Shown: positions 1-6,907, counted from the first letter of the stretch. The stretch is 14,130 nt of DNA from Bog-756 sp049521915 (GCA_049521915.1 JBEKOI010000082.1:1-14130), one strand, 5' to 3'. Notes: generated by a model from the letters alone, not told the origin. Numbers and translations: made by a program.

Positions 1-1
1 C

Positions 2-514
2 CGTCCCGGGCGGCGGGCCGGGTCCGGCGTCCGGCCGTCGCGCCGTGACGACCTGCTGACGGGACTCGCCCGGGGCAACGGCACGAGCACCGATCCGCTC
101 GTCCGCCAGGACCTCGTCCGGCTCTACACGCTGAACGAGTTGGGCCGGCTGAACGCCGAGCGCCTGAAGGCGACGCGGGCCGCCGGCGGCGACATCCCGG
201 GCATGGCCAACATCGCCAAGCTGTCGATGAGCGCGGTCATGCGCCTCACCCGGGACCTCGGCCTGCGCATCGTCGGCGCGCAGGGCATGCTCCACGCGTA
301 CGACTCCGCCGACCAGGCCACCCTCAACCAGGCGACCGGCAACCCGTTCCTGCCCGGGGTGACCGGCTCCGCGCTCTACGCCCAGGCGCCCTCCATCTAC
401 GGCGGGACCGACCAGATCCAGCGCAACATCATCGGCGAACGGGTTCTCGGGCTGCCCAAGGAGCCCGGACCCGACAGGAACACGCCGTTCTCAGATCTTC
501 CCGCCAACGGCTGA
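2..514 (+). CDS. Acyl-CoA dehydrogenase, C-terminal part (5' end outside window)
   Basis: This is the C-terminal 170 residues of a FAD-dependent acyl-CoA dehydrogenase, which introduces the alpha-beta double bond in acyl-CoA thioesters (first step of beta-oxidation or a related sterol/acid pathway). The frame is open from base 2 and ends at TGA 512-514, so the real start lies upstream. The visible part is the helical C-terminal domain. Near the end it has the family's hallmark 'GGTDQIQRNIIGERVLGLPKEP', which in characterised enzymes contacts the FAD/tetramer interface. The early 'NELGRLNAERLKA' helix also fits the domain. The catalytic base cannot be placed with confidence in this fragment. 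Thirty bases separate it from the downstream dehydrogenase, so the two are probably co-transcribed. Substrate chain length or type cannot be read. The family is certain; the specific role is not. Confidence 0.93.
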   Translation, partial: RPGRRAGSGVRPSRRDDLLTGLARGNGTSTDPLVRQDLVRLYTLNELGRLNAERLKATRAAGGDIPGMANIAKLSMSAVMRLTRDLGLRIVGAQGMLHAYDSADQATLNQATGNPFLPGVTGSALYAQAPSIYGGTDQIQRNIIGERVLGLPKEPGPDRNTPFSDLPANG

Positions 515-531
515 GGAAGAGACGGCCGAGA

Positions 532-539
532 GAGAGGGG
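532..539 (+). promoter_or_regulatory. Ribosome binding site that selects ATG 545 over GTG 539
   Basis: GAGAGGGG lies five bases before ATG 545. An in-frame GTG at 539 would overlap this site and have no usable Shine-Dalgarno spacing. This is why I start the dehydrogenase at 545, although the frame could begin two codons earlier. Confidence 0.6.
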
Positions 540-544
540 TGGAC

Positions 545-1465
545 ATGTCCGGGATCTGCCAAGGCAGGATCGTCGTCGTCACCGGCGCCGGTCGTGGCAT
601 CGGCCGCAGCCACGCCATCGAATTCGCCCGCCAGGGGGCCAAGGTCGTGGTCAACGACCTCGGTGCCGAGGTCGACGGGAGCGGGTCCTCGGAAGGTCCT
701 GCCGGGGAGGTGGTCGAGGAGATACGAGGCTTCGGGGCTGAGGCGGTGGCCAACGGTGAGGACATCAGCGACTGGGACGGCGCCCAGCGGTTGATCGCCA
801 CCGCGGTGGACACCTTCGGTGGGCTCGACGTCCTGGTCAACAATGCCGGGATCCTGCGGGACCGGATGTTGGTGAACATGACCGACACCGAGTGGGATGC
901 GGTCATCCGGGTGCATCTGCGCGGCACCTTCGCGCCGATGCGGTGGGCCGCCGAGTATTGGCGCGACCGGGTGAAGGCCGGTGAGACCAACGACGCCCGC
1001 ATCATCAACACGACCTCTCCATCGGGCATCTACGGCAACGTGGGCCAGACCAACTACGGGGCGGCCAAGGCCGGCGTCGCGTCGATGACGGTGATCGCGG
1101 CGATGGAGCTCGCCCGTTACGGGGTCACCGTCAACGCCATTGCCCCTGCCGCGTTGACCCGGATGACCGAGAACCTGGGCTTCGGTGAGGGACGGACCGA
1201 CCGGAAACCCGAAGAGTTCGATCCGAACGACCCCGACAACATCGCTCCACTGGTGGTATGGCTGGCCAGTCCCGCCGCCGCCGCCATCACCGGCCGGGTC
1301 TTCAATGTGTACGGCGGCCACATCAGCGTGGCCGAGGGCTGGGTGGCCGGACCCGGAGTGAGCAAGGACGACCGCTGGGAGCCATCCGAGCTCGGCGAGG
1401 TCATCCCCGGGCTGGTGTCGAGGGCCGCGCCCAACGCCAACATGTCGGGGAGGCGGGACTCGTGA
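545..1465 (+). CDS. Short-chain dehydrogenase, MFE-2 / 17-beta-HSD4-like (3-hydroxyacyl-CoA dehydrogenase type)
   Basis: A 306-residue NAD(P)-dependent oxidoreductase of the classical SDR family. It has the cofactor motif TGAGRGIG at 13-20, an Asp in 'NDLGA' after the second strand (favouring NAD), NNAG at 99-102, and catalytic Ser158, Tyr171 and Lys175 (YGAAK). The usual tetrad Asn position reads His124 within 'RVHLRGTF'. From memory the same His occurs in the dehydrogenase domain of peroxisomal multifunctional enzyme type 2, so it looks like a subfamily mark, not a defect. Family members oxidise 3-hydroxyacyl-CoA or 17-beta-hydroxysteroids. Here no hydratase or sterol-carrier domain is attached. 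The C-terminal tail after about residue 255 is longer than in FabG. Its position after an acyl-CoA dehydrogenase supports a beta-oxidation-like role. The exact substrate is unknown. Confidence 0.9.
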   Translation: MSGICQGRIVVVTGAGRGIGRSHAIEFARQGAKVVVNDLGAEVDGSGSSEGPAGEVVEEIRGFGAEAVANGEDISDWDGAQRLIATAVDTFGGLDVLVNNAGILRDRMLVNMTDTEWDAVIRVHLRGTFAPMRWAAEYWRDRVKAGETNDARIINTTSPSGIYGNVGQTNYGAAKAGVASMTVIAAMELARYGVTVNAIAPAALTRMTENLGFGEGRTDRKPEEFDPNDPDNIAPLVVWLASPAAAAITGRVFNVYGGHISVAEGWVAGPGVSKDDRWEPSELGEVIPGLVSRAAPNANMSGRRDS

Positions 1466-2730
1466 CCGCGATCGACTCCCGCCAGGTGGCCGAGGGATCC
1501 CGCGGCCCGGGCCTGCAGGCCGACCCGGAGGGCGCCGGCTTCGACGCCGGCCGCCTCGAACGCCTCACCGAGCACTTCGAGCACCGCTATGTGGAGACCG
1601 GAAAGATCCCGGGTTGCCAGATGGCCGTGGTCCGTGGTGGCCGGCTCGCCTACTGGCGATCCCTCGGCCTCATGGACCGCGAGCGTTCCAGACCGGTGGC
1701 GGACGACACGATCTGGCGCATCTATTCGATGACCAAGCCGATCGCCTCGCTGGCCCTGATGCAGCTGTACGAACGGGGGGCATTCCAGCTCACCGACCCG
1801 GTGGCCCGCTACATCGATGAATGGCGTGGCCTGAAGGTGGGCGAGCTGCAGGCCGACGGCTCCCTGCAGCTGGTCGACCCGGAGGCACCCATGACCGTTC
1901 TCGATGCGTTGACCCACATGACCGGGCTGGCCGGAAGCCTGTCGCCGGGCCATCCCATCGACGATCGGTTCGCCTCCGAGGTGCACGAGGCCCGTCACGG
2001 GTTGACGCTCGAAGGGGTGTGCACGCTGCTGGCCGACTACCCGCTCAAATTCCACCCGGGCACCCACTGGAACTACGGGCTCTCCACCGACATCTGCGCC
2101 CGGTTGGTCGAGATCCTCTCCGGGGAGCGGTTCGACCGCTACCTCCGGGGCAACGTGTTCGAACCGCTGGGCATGTTCGACACCGACTTCTCCGTCCCGG
2201 CCGGTGCCGGCGACCGGTTCGCGGCCTGCTACCGGTACAGCAAGGGTGAGCCACCCGCGCTCATGGACGATCCCGAGCACAGCACCTATCGCCGGCCGCG
2301 GTCGTACCTGTCGGGTGCTGGCGGGCTCGTCTCGACGACGGCCGACTATCTCCGCTTCTGCCGGATGCTGCTTGGCCGGGGTGAGCTCGACGGTCGCCGA
2401 CTCCTCGGCCGGAAGACGCTCGACCTCATGACCTGCAACCATCTCCCCGGCGGTCGGGACCTGGCCCAGCTGGCCGTCGGTGGTTTCGGGGAGGCCGGAT
2501 TCAGCGGCGCCGGCTTCGGGCTCGGATTCGCCATCGGCCAGGGGCCGGCGGCCACCAAGGCTGCCGGCTCGGTCGGGGAGTACTACTGGGGTGGGGCGGC
2601 CAGCACCGCCTTCTGGATCGACCCGGTGGAGGACCTGGCCGTGGTGTTCATGACCCAGTTGCTGCCCTCGTTCTCGTATCCGATCCGGGCCCAGTTGCGG
2701 GCCCTCGTCTACCAGGCGCTGGTCGGCTGA
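1462..2730 (+). CDS. Serine hydrolase, beta-lactamase / CubicO-type esterase
   Basis: A 422-residue penicillin-binding-protein-fold hydrolase (class C beta-lactamase/esterase group). Catalytic motifs are in order: Ser89-Met-Thr-Lys92 (S-x-x-K), Tyr205 in 'NYGLS' (Y-x-x motif), and 'YYWGGA' with W376-G377-G378 where beta-lactamases carry KTG or HAG. Such proteins act mostly as esterases, transesterases or D-amino acid peptidases; true beta-lactamase activity is uncommon. The start GTG 1462 overlaps the previous stop (GTGA), with GGGGAGG at 1447-1453 as ribosome binding site, so the gene is translationally coupled to the dehydrogenase. I see no clear signal peptide, which suggests a cytoplasmic esterase working with acyl-CoA or sterol metabolism. 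The frame is open further upstream (to 1258) but only inside the dehydrogenase gene. The natural substrate is unknown. Confidence 0.9.
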   Translation: MTAIDSRQVAEGSRGPGLQADPEGAGFDAGRLERLTEHFEHRYVETGKIPGCQMAVVRGGRLAYWRSLGLMDRERSRPVADDTIWRIYSMTKPIASLALMQLYERGAFQLTDPVARYIDEWRGLKVGELQADGSLQLVDPEAPMTVLDALTHMTGLAGSLSPGHPIDDRFASEVHEARHGLTLEGVCTLLADYPLKFHPGTHWNYGLSTDICARLVEILSGERFDRYLRGNVFEPLGMFDTDFSVPAGAGDRFAACYRYSKGEPPALMDDPEHSTYRRPRSYLSGAGGLVSTTADYLRFCRMLLGRGELDGRRLLGRKTLDLMTCNHLPGGRDLAQLAVGGFGEAGFSGAGFGLGFAIGQGPAATKAAGSVGEYYWGGAASTAFWIDPVEDLAVVFMTQLLPSFSYPIRAQLRALVYQALVG

Positions 2731-2754
2731 CCGGGGCCGGCTCTGCCCGAGGCA

Positions 2755-3405
2755 CTAGTTGCGGAGCGAGGCGTACTCCTTGACCCGGCCCAGTGCGGCG
2801 TCGCTCGACTTGGCCAGTGACCCGGCGTCGAAGGGGGGCTGGGGGTCGTACTCGATCATCAGCTGAGCGGCCTCTGCCGCCGTCCGGTCGACGAGGAGCT
2901 CCACCAACCGGAGCGCCATGTCGATGCCGCTCGACACACCGGCCGAGGTGATGATCCGTCGCTCCACGTGCTCGACCACCCGTTGCGGCGTGGCGATGGC
3001 GCCGTGGGCCTCGAGCTCCGGATAGCACGCCCAGTGGGTGGTGGCGGTGAGCCCGGTGAGGAGACCGGCGGCCCCGAGGACGAGCGAGCCCGTGCACACG
3101 GAGGTGGTGAACCGGGTGGTCGCATGGGCGTCGCGTAGCCACTGGTGCAGGCGCTGGTCGAGCTGGAGAGGGCGCGTCCCCACCCCACCCGGGAACACGA
3201 TGACGTCCGGATGGGGGAACTCGGAGAAGGTGCCGTCGGCGATGATGCCCACCATCCGGTTGTCGCTCCGGACCTCGCCCCGCTGGTCGGCGATGAAGGT
3301 GACGTCCACGGTCGGTATGCGCTGGAGGACCTCGTAGGGGCCGATCCCGTCCAGTGCGGTGAATCCCGGAAACAGGGGAATGACGGTCTGGAGATGGTTG
3401 GTCAC
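2755..3405 (-). CDS. DJ-1/PfpI family protein, isonitrile hydratase-like
   Basis: A 216-residue class I glutamine amidotransferase-like (DJ-1/ThiJ/PfpI) protein. The nucleophile elbow is 'SVCTGS' with Cys104 and Thr105, followed by 'GAAGLL' and 'TTHW' (His124). Asp19 and Glu25 lie in 'ALDGIGPYEVL', and 'PGGVGT' at 72-77 forms the glycine turn. This arrangement matches isonitrile hydratase (InhA), which converts isonitriles to N-substituted formamides at an equivalent Cys-Thr pair. Related uncharacterised members are common, so the reaction is inferred. I start at GTG 3405 because it overlaps the stop of the preceding regulator gene (GTGA) and has AAAGG seven bases ahead; the frame stays open upstream only within that gene. 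It converges with the serine hydrolase gene across 24 bases with no convincing terminator. Confidence 0.88.
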   Translation of the reverse strand: MTNHLQTVIPLFPGFTALDGIGPYEVLQRIPTVDVTFIADQRGEVRSDNRMVGIIADGTFSEFPHPDVIVFPGGVGTRPLQLDQRLHQWLRDAHATTRFTTSVCTGSLVLGAAGLLTGLTATTHWACYPELEAHGAIATPQRVVEHVERRIITSAGVSSGIDMALRLVELLVDRTAAEAAQLMIEYDPQPPFDAGSLAKSSDAALGRVKEYASLRN

Positions 3406-4394
3406 GCACTTGCCTTTCGGTCGGTGACGACACGGAAACGTCGCCGGTAGGAGTCGGGGGCCACGTCGAGGCGCCGTTTGAAGGTCCGCCGCAGGGTCTC
3501 CGCGGTGCCGAAGCCGCAACGGGCGGCGATGAGGTCCAGGGTGTCGTCCGTCGTCTCCAGCTCGCGGCGGGCGACCTCGGTCCGCACCCGCTCGACGAAC
3601 CGGCCCGGCGTCTCACCCACCTCGTCGGTGAACACCCGGGTGAAGTGACGCACGCTCATGGACGCCGCCTGGGCCAGAACGGGGACCCGGTGGTCCCCGT
3701 CCGGTTCCGATTCGACCATGGACTGGACGGCGCGAACGGTCGACCGTTGCGCCCGCGGCACCCAGACCGGTGATGCGAACTGGGTCTGGCCGCCCGGCCG
3801 GTGCAGGAACATCACCAGCCAGCGGGCGACGGTCTGGGCCACCTCGGCGCCGAGGTCGTTCTCCACCAGGGCCAGGGCCAGGTCGATGCCGGCGGTGACC
3901 CCGGCGCTCGTCCAGTACTTCCCGTCCTGGATGTAGATGGGGTCCGGGTCGACACGGAGCGACGGGAACGCTGCAGCCAGGCCATCGGCGTGTGCCCAGT
4001 GGGTGGTGACCCGTCGCCCGTCCAGCAGGCCGGCCCGGGCGGCCAGGAATGCCCCCGTGCACACGGTGGCCACCCGGCGGCACCGGGGAGCCACCCCCGC
4101 GATCCAGGTGACGAGGGCTTGATCGCGTCGGGCGGCGCGGGCCTGATCGCCTCCGGGGATCACCAGCGTGTCGATGCTCGTTCCCATGGCGGGCAACGGT
4201 TCGGTGCACAGGCCCAGTCCGCTCTCGGCCCGGATGGGACGGGCTTCGCCCGAGGCCAGCGTCACCCGGTAGCCGCCGGTTCGGCCCAGTGCCCGGGCGG
4301 CCCGGGTGGCGCCCGCAAAGACCTCGAACGGACCCACGATGTCGAGGGGCTGGACCGCCGGATAGCCGACGATGACCACGTGGCGCTCCTTCAT
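3402..4394 (-). CDS. GlxA-type transcriptional regulator (DJ-1-like sensor plus AraC HTH)
   Basis: A 330-residue regulator. Residues about 5-190 form a DJ-1/PfpI-like domain with 'PLDIVGPFEVF', 'IPGGDQ' and a Cys112 elbow in 'TVCTGAF', then 'TTHWAHADGLA'. Residues about 238-325 form an AraC/XylS double helix-turn-helix: first helix pair around 'LAQAASMSVRHFTRVFTDEVG', second around 'LIAARCGFGTAETLRRTFK'. This is the GlxA family layout. Members such as ArgR of Pseudomonas and GbdR activate catabolic genes after sensing amines or amino acids; the ligand here is unknown. It is first in a two-gene operon with the isonitrile-hydratase-like gene, whose protein shares its N-terminal fold. ATG 4394 is chosen from a candidate leaderless promoter. 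GTG 4379 is an alternative, because AAGGAG (4391-4386) sits six bases before it. Confidence 0.92.
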   Translation of the reverse strand: MKERHVVIVGYPAVQPLDIVGPFEVFAGATRAARALGRTGGYRVTLASGEARPIRAESGLGLCTEPLPAMGTSIDTLVIPGGDQARAARRDQALVTWIAGVAPRCRRVATVCTGAFLAARAGLLDGRRVTTHWAHADGLAAAFPSLRVDPDPIYIQDGKYWTSAGVTAGIDLALALVENDLGAEVAQTVARWLVMFLHRPGGQTQFASPVWVPRAQRSTVRAVQSMVESEPDGDHRVPVLAQAASMSVRHFTRVFTDEVGETPGRFVERVRTEVARRELETTDDTLDLIAARCGFGTAETLRRTFKRRLDVAPDSYRRRFRVVTDRKASA

Positions 4395-4401
4395 GGGAGC
4401 C

Positions 4402-4436
4402 AGCGTGCATCACATCGCCGGTGGCGTCAATGACGC
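4402..4436 (-). promoter_or_regulatory. Candidate leaderless promoter with palindromic operator ahead of the GlxA-type gene
   Basis: On the minus strand, TTGACG (4430-4425) is followed after 17 bases by CACGCT (4407-4402), a -10-like hexamer keeping the important A and final T. A start about seven bases on would fall at or next to ATG 4394, giving a leaderless mRNA, which is common in actinobacteria. The -35 lies inside a perfect palindrome, GCGTCA-A-TGACGC (4424-4436), a likely operator. The gene encodes its own DNA-binding protein, so autoregulation is plausible. The palindrome is seen directly; the promoter is inferred. Confidence 0.4.
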
Positions 4437-4463
4437 AATACCCACAGATTCGGCCATCGCCAC

Positions 4464-4487
4464 CCCACCGGGGTCCACACCGGTGGG
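4464..4487 (-). terminator. GC-rich hairpin after the esterase gene
   Basis: CCCACCGG (4464-4471) and CCGGTGGG (4480-4487) form a perfect 8-bp stem with an 8-base loop. It begins 11 bases downstream of the esterase stop codon and lies upstream of the GlxA-type promoter. No T-run follows on the minus strand, so it would be a weak or non-canonical terminator. It separates two transcription units reading the same way. Confidence 0.45.
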
Positions 4488-4498
4488 CCCGGCTCCCG

Positions 4499-5611
4499 TC
4501 AGAGCCGGAAGCGCTGGAAGAAGGCCCAGATCACGTCGGTGGCGTTGATCTGGAAGGTGGTGAAGCCGGTGAGCGAGCTGATCTCCTGGCTGAACCTGCT
4601 GCCGGGCCACGCATGGCCTCCGCCGATGATGATGTAGAACTGCACGCCGGTCCCGGCCGGGCACCGGTAGGTCCTGAGGATGATCTGGCTGGACGTCCGG
4701 GCATCGGTGGCGTGCGGGTTGCACCCGTCTTTGAGCGCCCAGGCCTTCACCGTGGCCGGGAAGCCAGGCCCGTCGAGGTTGACGTGGACCGGCGCGGTGG
4801 TGGTGGGCGAGGACGGCGCCGTACCGCCCCGGCCCAGGAGCCGGTTGAGGGTGGCGGTCCCCACCCCGCCGTTGAAGAAGAGGATCGGGTCGGCCGTCCC
4901 GTTGAAGGCGATGACGGGAACGCGGCGGGTCGGTCGGCATGGTTTCGGCAGCTGCAGACCCGACACCGCGGCCACCGCGGCGAACCGGTTGGCCATGGTG
5001 CAGGCCACGAGGGACACCATGAAGGACCCGTCGGAGAGCCCGCTGGCGTAGACGCGTGAGGTGTCGATGCAGAGCTCGGCCTCGAGCTGGTTCAACATGG
5101 CCGTGACGAACTCGAGGTCGGCATTGGGATGGGCGGTGGCCGAGGTGTTCCACTGGACCGGGCTCCCGGTGCCTTCAGGGAAGACGGCCACGAAGCCGTC
5201 CTTCTGTCCGAGCTGTCCGAACATGGTGGTCGTCGAGTGGATGACGGCTCCCTCGGACAGGCCGTGGAAGTCGATCACCAACGGCCTCGGGATGGCCGCC
5301 GCAGTCGACGACCGCCGCAATCCTGTGGGGCTGGGCGTCGCCGGGGAAGGGGTGTTGAGGAGGTACCACCGGGACGCCCCGTCGACCTCGATGTTCAGTC
5401 GCTGGTTGGTGACGGGGCCTGTCTGGGGCTTGGCGCACCCTGAGGAGGGGACGGGAGGACCGGCGGCGGCCTTGGCCGCGGTGGTCGAGGCGGCGGCGGT
5501 GGTGGTCGGGGAGGCCGTGCCCGACGACGAACAGGCCGAGCACAGCAGGACCATCGCCATCGTGGCCGCGGTCACGGCACCGGCTCTTCTGGTTCCGGGT
5601 CTGCACATCAT
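4499..5611 (-). CDS. Secreted poly(3-hydroxybutyrate) depolymerase-like esterase, probable lipoprotein
   Basis: A 370-residue alpha/beta-hydrolase of the PHB depolymerase/LpqC/feruloyl esterase family. Catalytic triad candidates are Ser193 in 'SGLSDGS', Asp241 in 'NGTADPI' and His333 in 'GGGHAWPG'; 'DFHG' provides the oxyanion hole. The N-terminus has 'CRPGTRR', a hydrophobic stretch and 'LLCSAC', an imperfect lipobox (Cys at -3) followed by a Ser/Thr/Ala-rich linker, so export and lipid anchoring are likely. Four or more Cys in the mature part could pair outside the cell. Expected role: hydrolysis of short polyester or aryl/acetyl ester bonds outside the membrane. ATG 5611 (or the adjacent ATG 5608) is chosen because it gives a proper signal peptide. 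The frame continues upstream to 6466, but only antisense-free nonsense is encoded there. No clear Shine-Dalgarno precedes it. Confidence 0.87.
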   Translation of the reverse strand: MMCRPGTRRAGAVTAATMAMVLLCSACSSSGTASPTTTAAASTTAAKAAAGPPVPSSGCAKPQTGPVTNQRLNIEVDGASRWYLLNTPSPATPSPTGLRRSSTAAAIPRPLVIDFHGLSEGAVIHSTTTMFGQLGQKDGFVAVFPEGTGSPVQWNTSATAHPNADLEFVTAMLNQLEAELCIDTSRVYASGLSDGSFMVSLVACTMANRFAAVAAVSGLQLPKPCRPTRRVPVIAFNGTADPILFFNGGVGTATLNRLLGRGGTAPSSPTTTAPVHVNLDGPGFPATVKAWALKDGCNPHATDARTSSQIILRTYRCPAGTGVQFYIIIGGGHAWPGSRFSQEISSLTGFTTFQINATDVIWAFFQRFRL

Positions 5612-5640
5612 GCGGAATAGCGAAGCACATCCGGGGTCAT

Positions 5641-5670
5641 CCCGCCGGTTACCGCCGGTTACCGCCGGAC
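5641..5670. repeat. Three tandem 10-base repeats upstream of the esterase gene
   Basis: Three consecutive decamers, CCCGCCGGTT, ACCGCCGGTT and ACCGCCGGAC, lie 30-60 bases ahead of the esterase start in the 104-base gap between transporter and esterase. They lie at a promoter-like distance on one DNA face per helical turn, so they could be binding sites for a regulator. They could also be simple GC-rich slippage. Confidence 0.4.
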
Positions 5671-5715
5671 TGCGGTCACCGGGCTGGAGGGGCGGGCAGA
5701 AGGACGGGCTCCGGA

Positions 5716-6596
5716 CTAGCCCCCGCCGCTCGGTGCCGGCAGGGAGCCGTCGACGGCCCGGCCGTCGGGTGCCGGCTGCTCCTCCCCGGCCAGCGTGGAC
5801 ACCCCGACCAGGGCCACCACCAGCCCGAAGACCGCCGGGACCAGGCGGCCGTCCCCGTGGGCCAGGATCTCGTCGAACACGATGATGCCGAGCAGCGTGC
5901 TGGCAAAGAGGGTCATGGCATTGCTCGAGGCCATGGCCGGAGCGAGCACGCCCGTCTTGAGGGCCGACTGTTGCAGCGTGAAGCCGAAGAGGGCCGAGAT
6001 GATCAGCGCGTAGGTGGTCCACGACGAGAGGATCGCTCCGAGCCCGTGGTGGAGGTCGCCCACGAAGACCTTGGTCACCGCGGCCTGGAAGGCGAACGCG
6101 CAACCGGCCGCCAATCCGAACAGGAGCGCCTGGCGCCCACCGGTCCCGCTCCAACCCAGCCCCATGAGGATTCCGATGGCCGCCGTAATGAGCAGGCCGG
6201 CGGTCCACCACGCCGCCGCCCCGGGGTTGGTGGTTCCCGCACCCGGCTGGGCGACGCTGACGAACACGATGATGCCGGCCACGACGGCCAGCGCCCCCAA
6301 GACCTCGCGCCGGCCCACCTGCTGGTGGGTGATCCGCATGCCGAGGGGCAGGGCGAAGACGAGACTGAGGGTGCAGACCGATTGGACCAGCACCAACGAC
6401 CCCCGGTCGAGGGCCGCGGCCTGGAGGATCCATCCCCCACCCTGCAGGGCGGCGCCGGCCAGCCACACCGGCCGGCGCAGGATCTGGGTGAGGAAGCGCG
6501 GATCGCCAGCACCACCTGGGGTCTGGAGCGACCCGGCCTGCTGGAGCACGGTGCCCGCGGCGAAGCAGAGGCCAGAAGGGCCATGATTTCGGCCAC
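5716..6596 (-). CDS. EamA/DMT-family membrane transporter, apparently frameshifted near its start
   Basis: A drug/metabolite-transporter superfamily protein of about 294 residues with eight or more hydrophobic segments; the typical opening 'LCFAAGTVLQQAG' and a second repeat around 'VFGLVVALVGVSTLA' fit EamA permeases. The frame encoding the membrane segments (stop TAG 5718-5716) has no credible start. The best start is GTG 6596, behind a perfect AAGGAGG, or ATG 6584 (giving VAEIMALLA); both are in a different frame. Restoring one base in the GG at 6570-6571 (GGCCTC to GGCCCTC on the minus strand) joins them as 'MALLA-LCFAAG', exactly what the family expects. This is either a real one-base deletion, a phase-variable C run, or an assembly error. 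Substrate unknown. If the frameshift is real the gene is broken. Confidence 0.75.
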
Positions 6597-6601
6597 CCGA
6601 G

Positions 6602-6608
6602 CCTCCTT
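6602..6608 (-). promoter_or_regulatory. Strong ribosome binding site for the transporter
   Basis: AAGGAGG on the minus strand, five bases before GTG 6596. It is the strongest Shine-Dalgarno in the window and fixes the translation start in the frame that must shift to reach the membrane-protein frame. Confidence 0.75.
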
Positions 6609-6907
6609 CCGGTGGGCGGCGGTCGTGGCCCAGTATCCCAGGAATTGCCCGCGCACGGCGGATGTCGGAGGCAGTCCGGGCGGAGCCGGTCGAGCGCGCT
6701 CGGGACCAGAGGCGGAGGGCGGGTAAGATGGTCATGTCATCTCGGGTCCGGAGAGGGCGCGCCACGCGTGTCCGCTGCCGTCCGACTGACGGGGTCGCGT
6801 CCGTTCGAGAGAGCAGCGGTCGGCAGAGTCCAGATCTTGACCACCGTGAGCTGCCCACCCGGGCTGCCGACCCCACCGTACCGTCGGGTGCGGAACGAGA
6901 GACGTCC
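6609..6907. other. Divergent intergenic control region
   Basis: Roughly 300 bases without a credible gene between the divergent transporter and desaturase. Contents seen: a perfect 12-base palindrome at 6691-6702, a good -10-like TAAGAT at 6724-6729 on the plus strand with no strong -35, and a lone TTGACC at 6837-6842 without a matching -10. The reading frames that cross it encode Arg-rich low-quality peptides and are not believed. It probably holds the promoters for both flanking genes. Confidence 0.55.
6691..6702. promoter_or_regulatory. Perfect palindrome, candidate operator
   Basis: CGAGCGCGCTCG is its own reverse complement, with partly matching flanks (GGT...GGGACC). It lies 22 bases before TAAGAT (6724-6729), where it would cover the -35 position of a desaturase promoter, and also between the two divergent genes. 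A TetR-like repressor of fatty-acid genes would be a natural reader, but none is encoded here. Confidence 0.35.

Noticed and set aside
1117..2442. 441-codon minus-strand frame
   Set aside because: Antisense to the dehydrogenase and serine hydrolase, both with intact catalytic motifs.
2731..2754. Terminator between the convergent serine hydrolase and DJ-1 genes
   Set aside because: Only a short GGTC-GGCT-GACC hairpin overlapping the stop codon was seen, too weak to call.
5612..6466. N-terminal extension of the esterase to a 655-residue protein
   Set aside because: The extra part overlaps the transporter gene out of frame and is Arg/Gly/Pro-rich nonsense. Starting at ATG 5611 gives a proper signal sequence.
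6075..6568. Continuation of the transporter's SD-led frame as an independent protein
   Set aside because: After 'VAEIMALLA' the frame reads Ser/Pro/Arg-rich sequence without membrane segments, while the adjacent frame carries the conserved EamA sequence.
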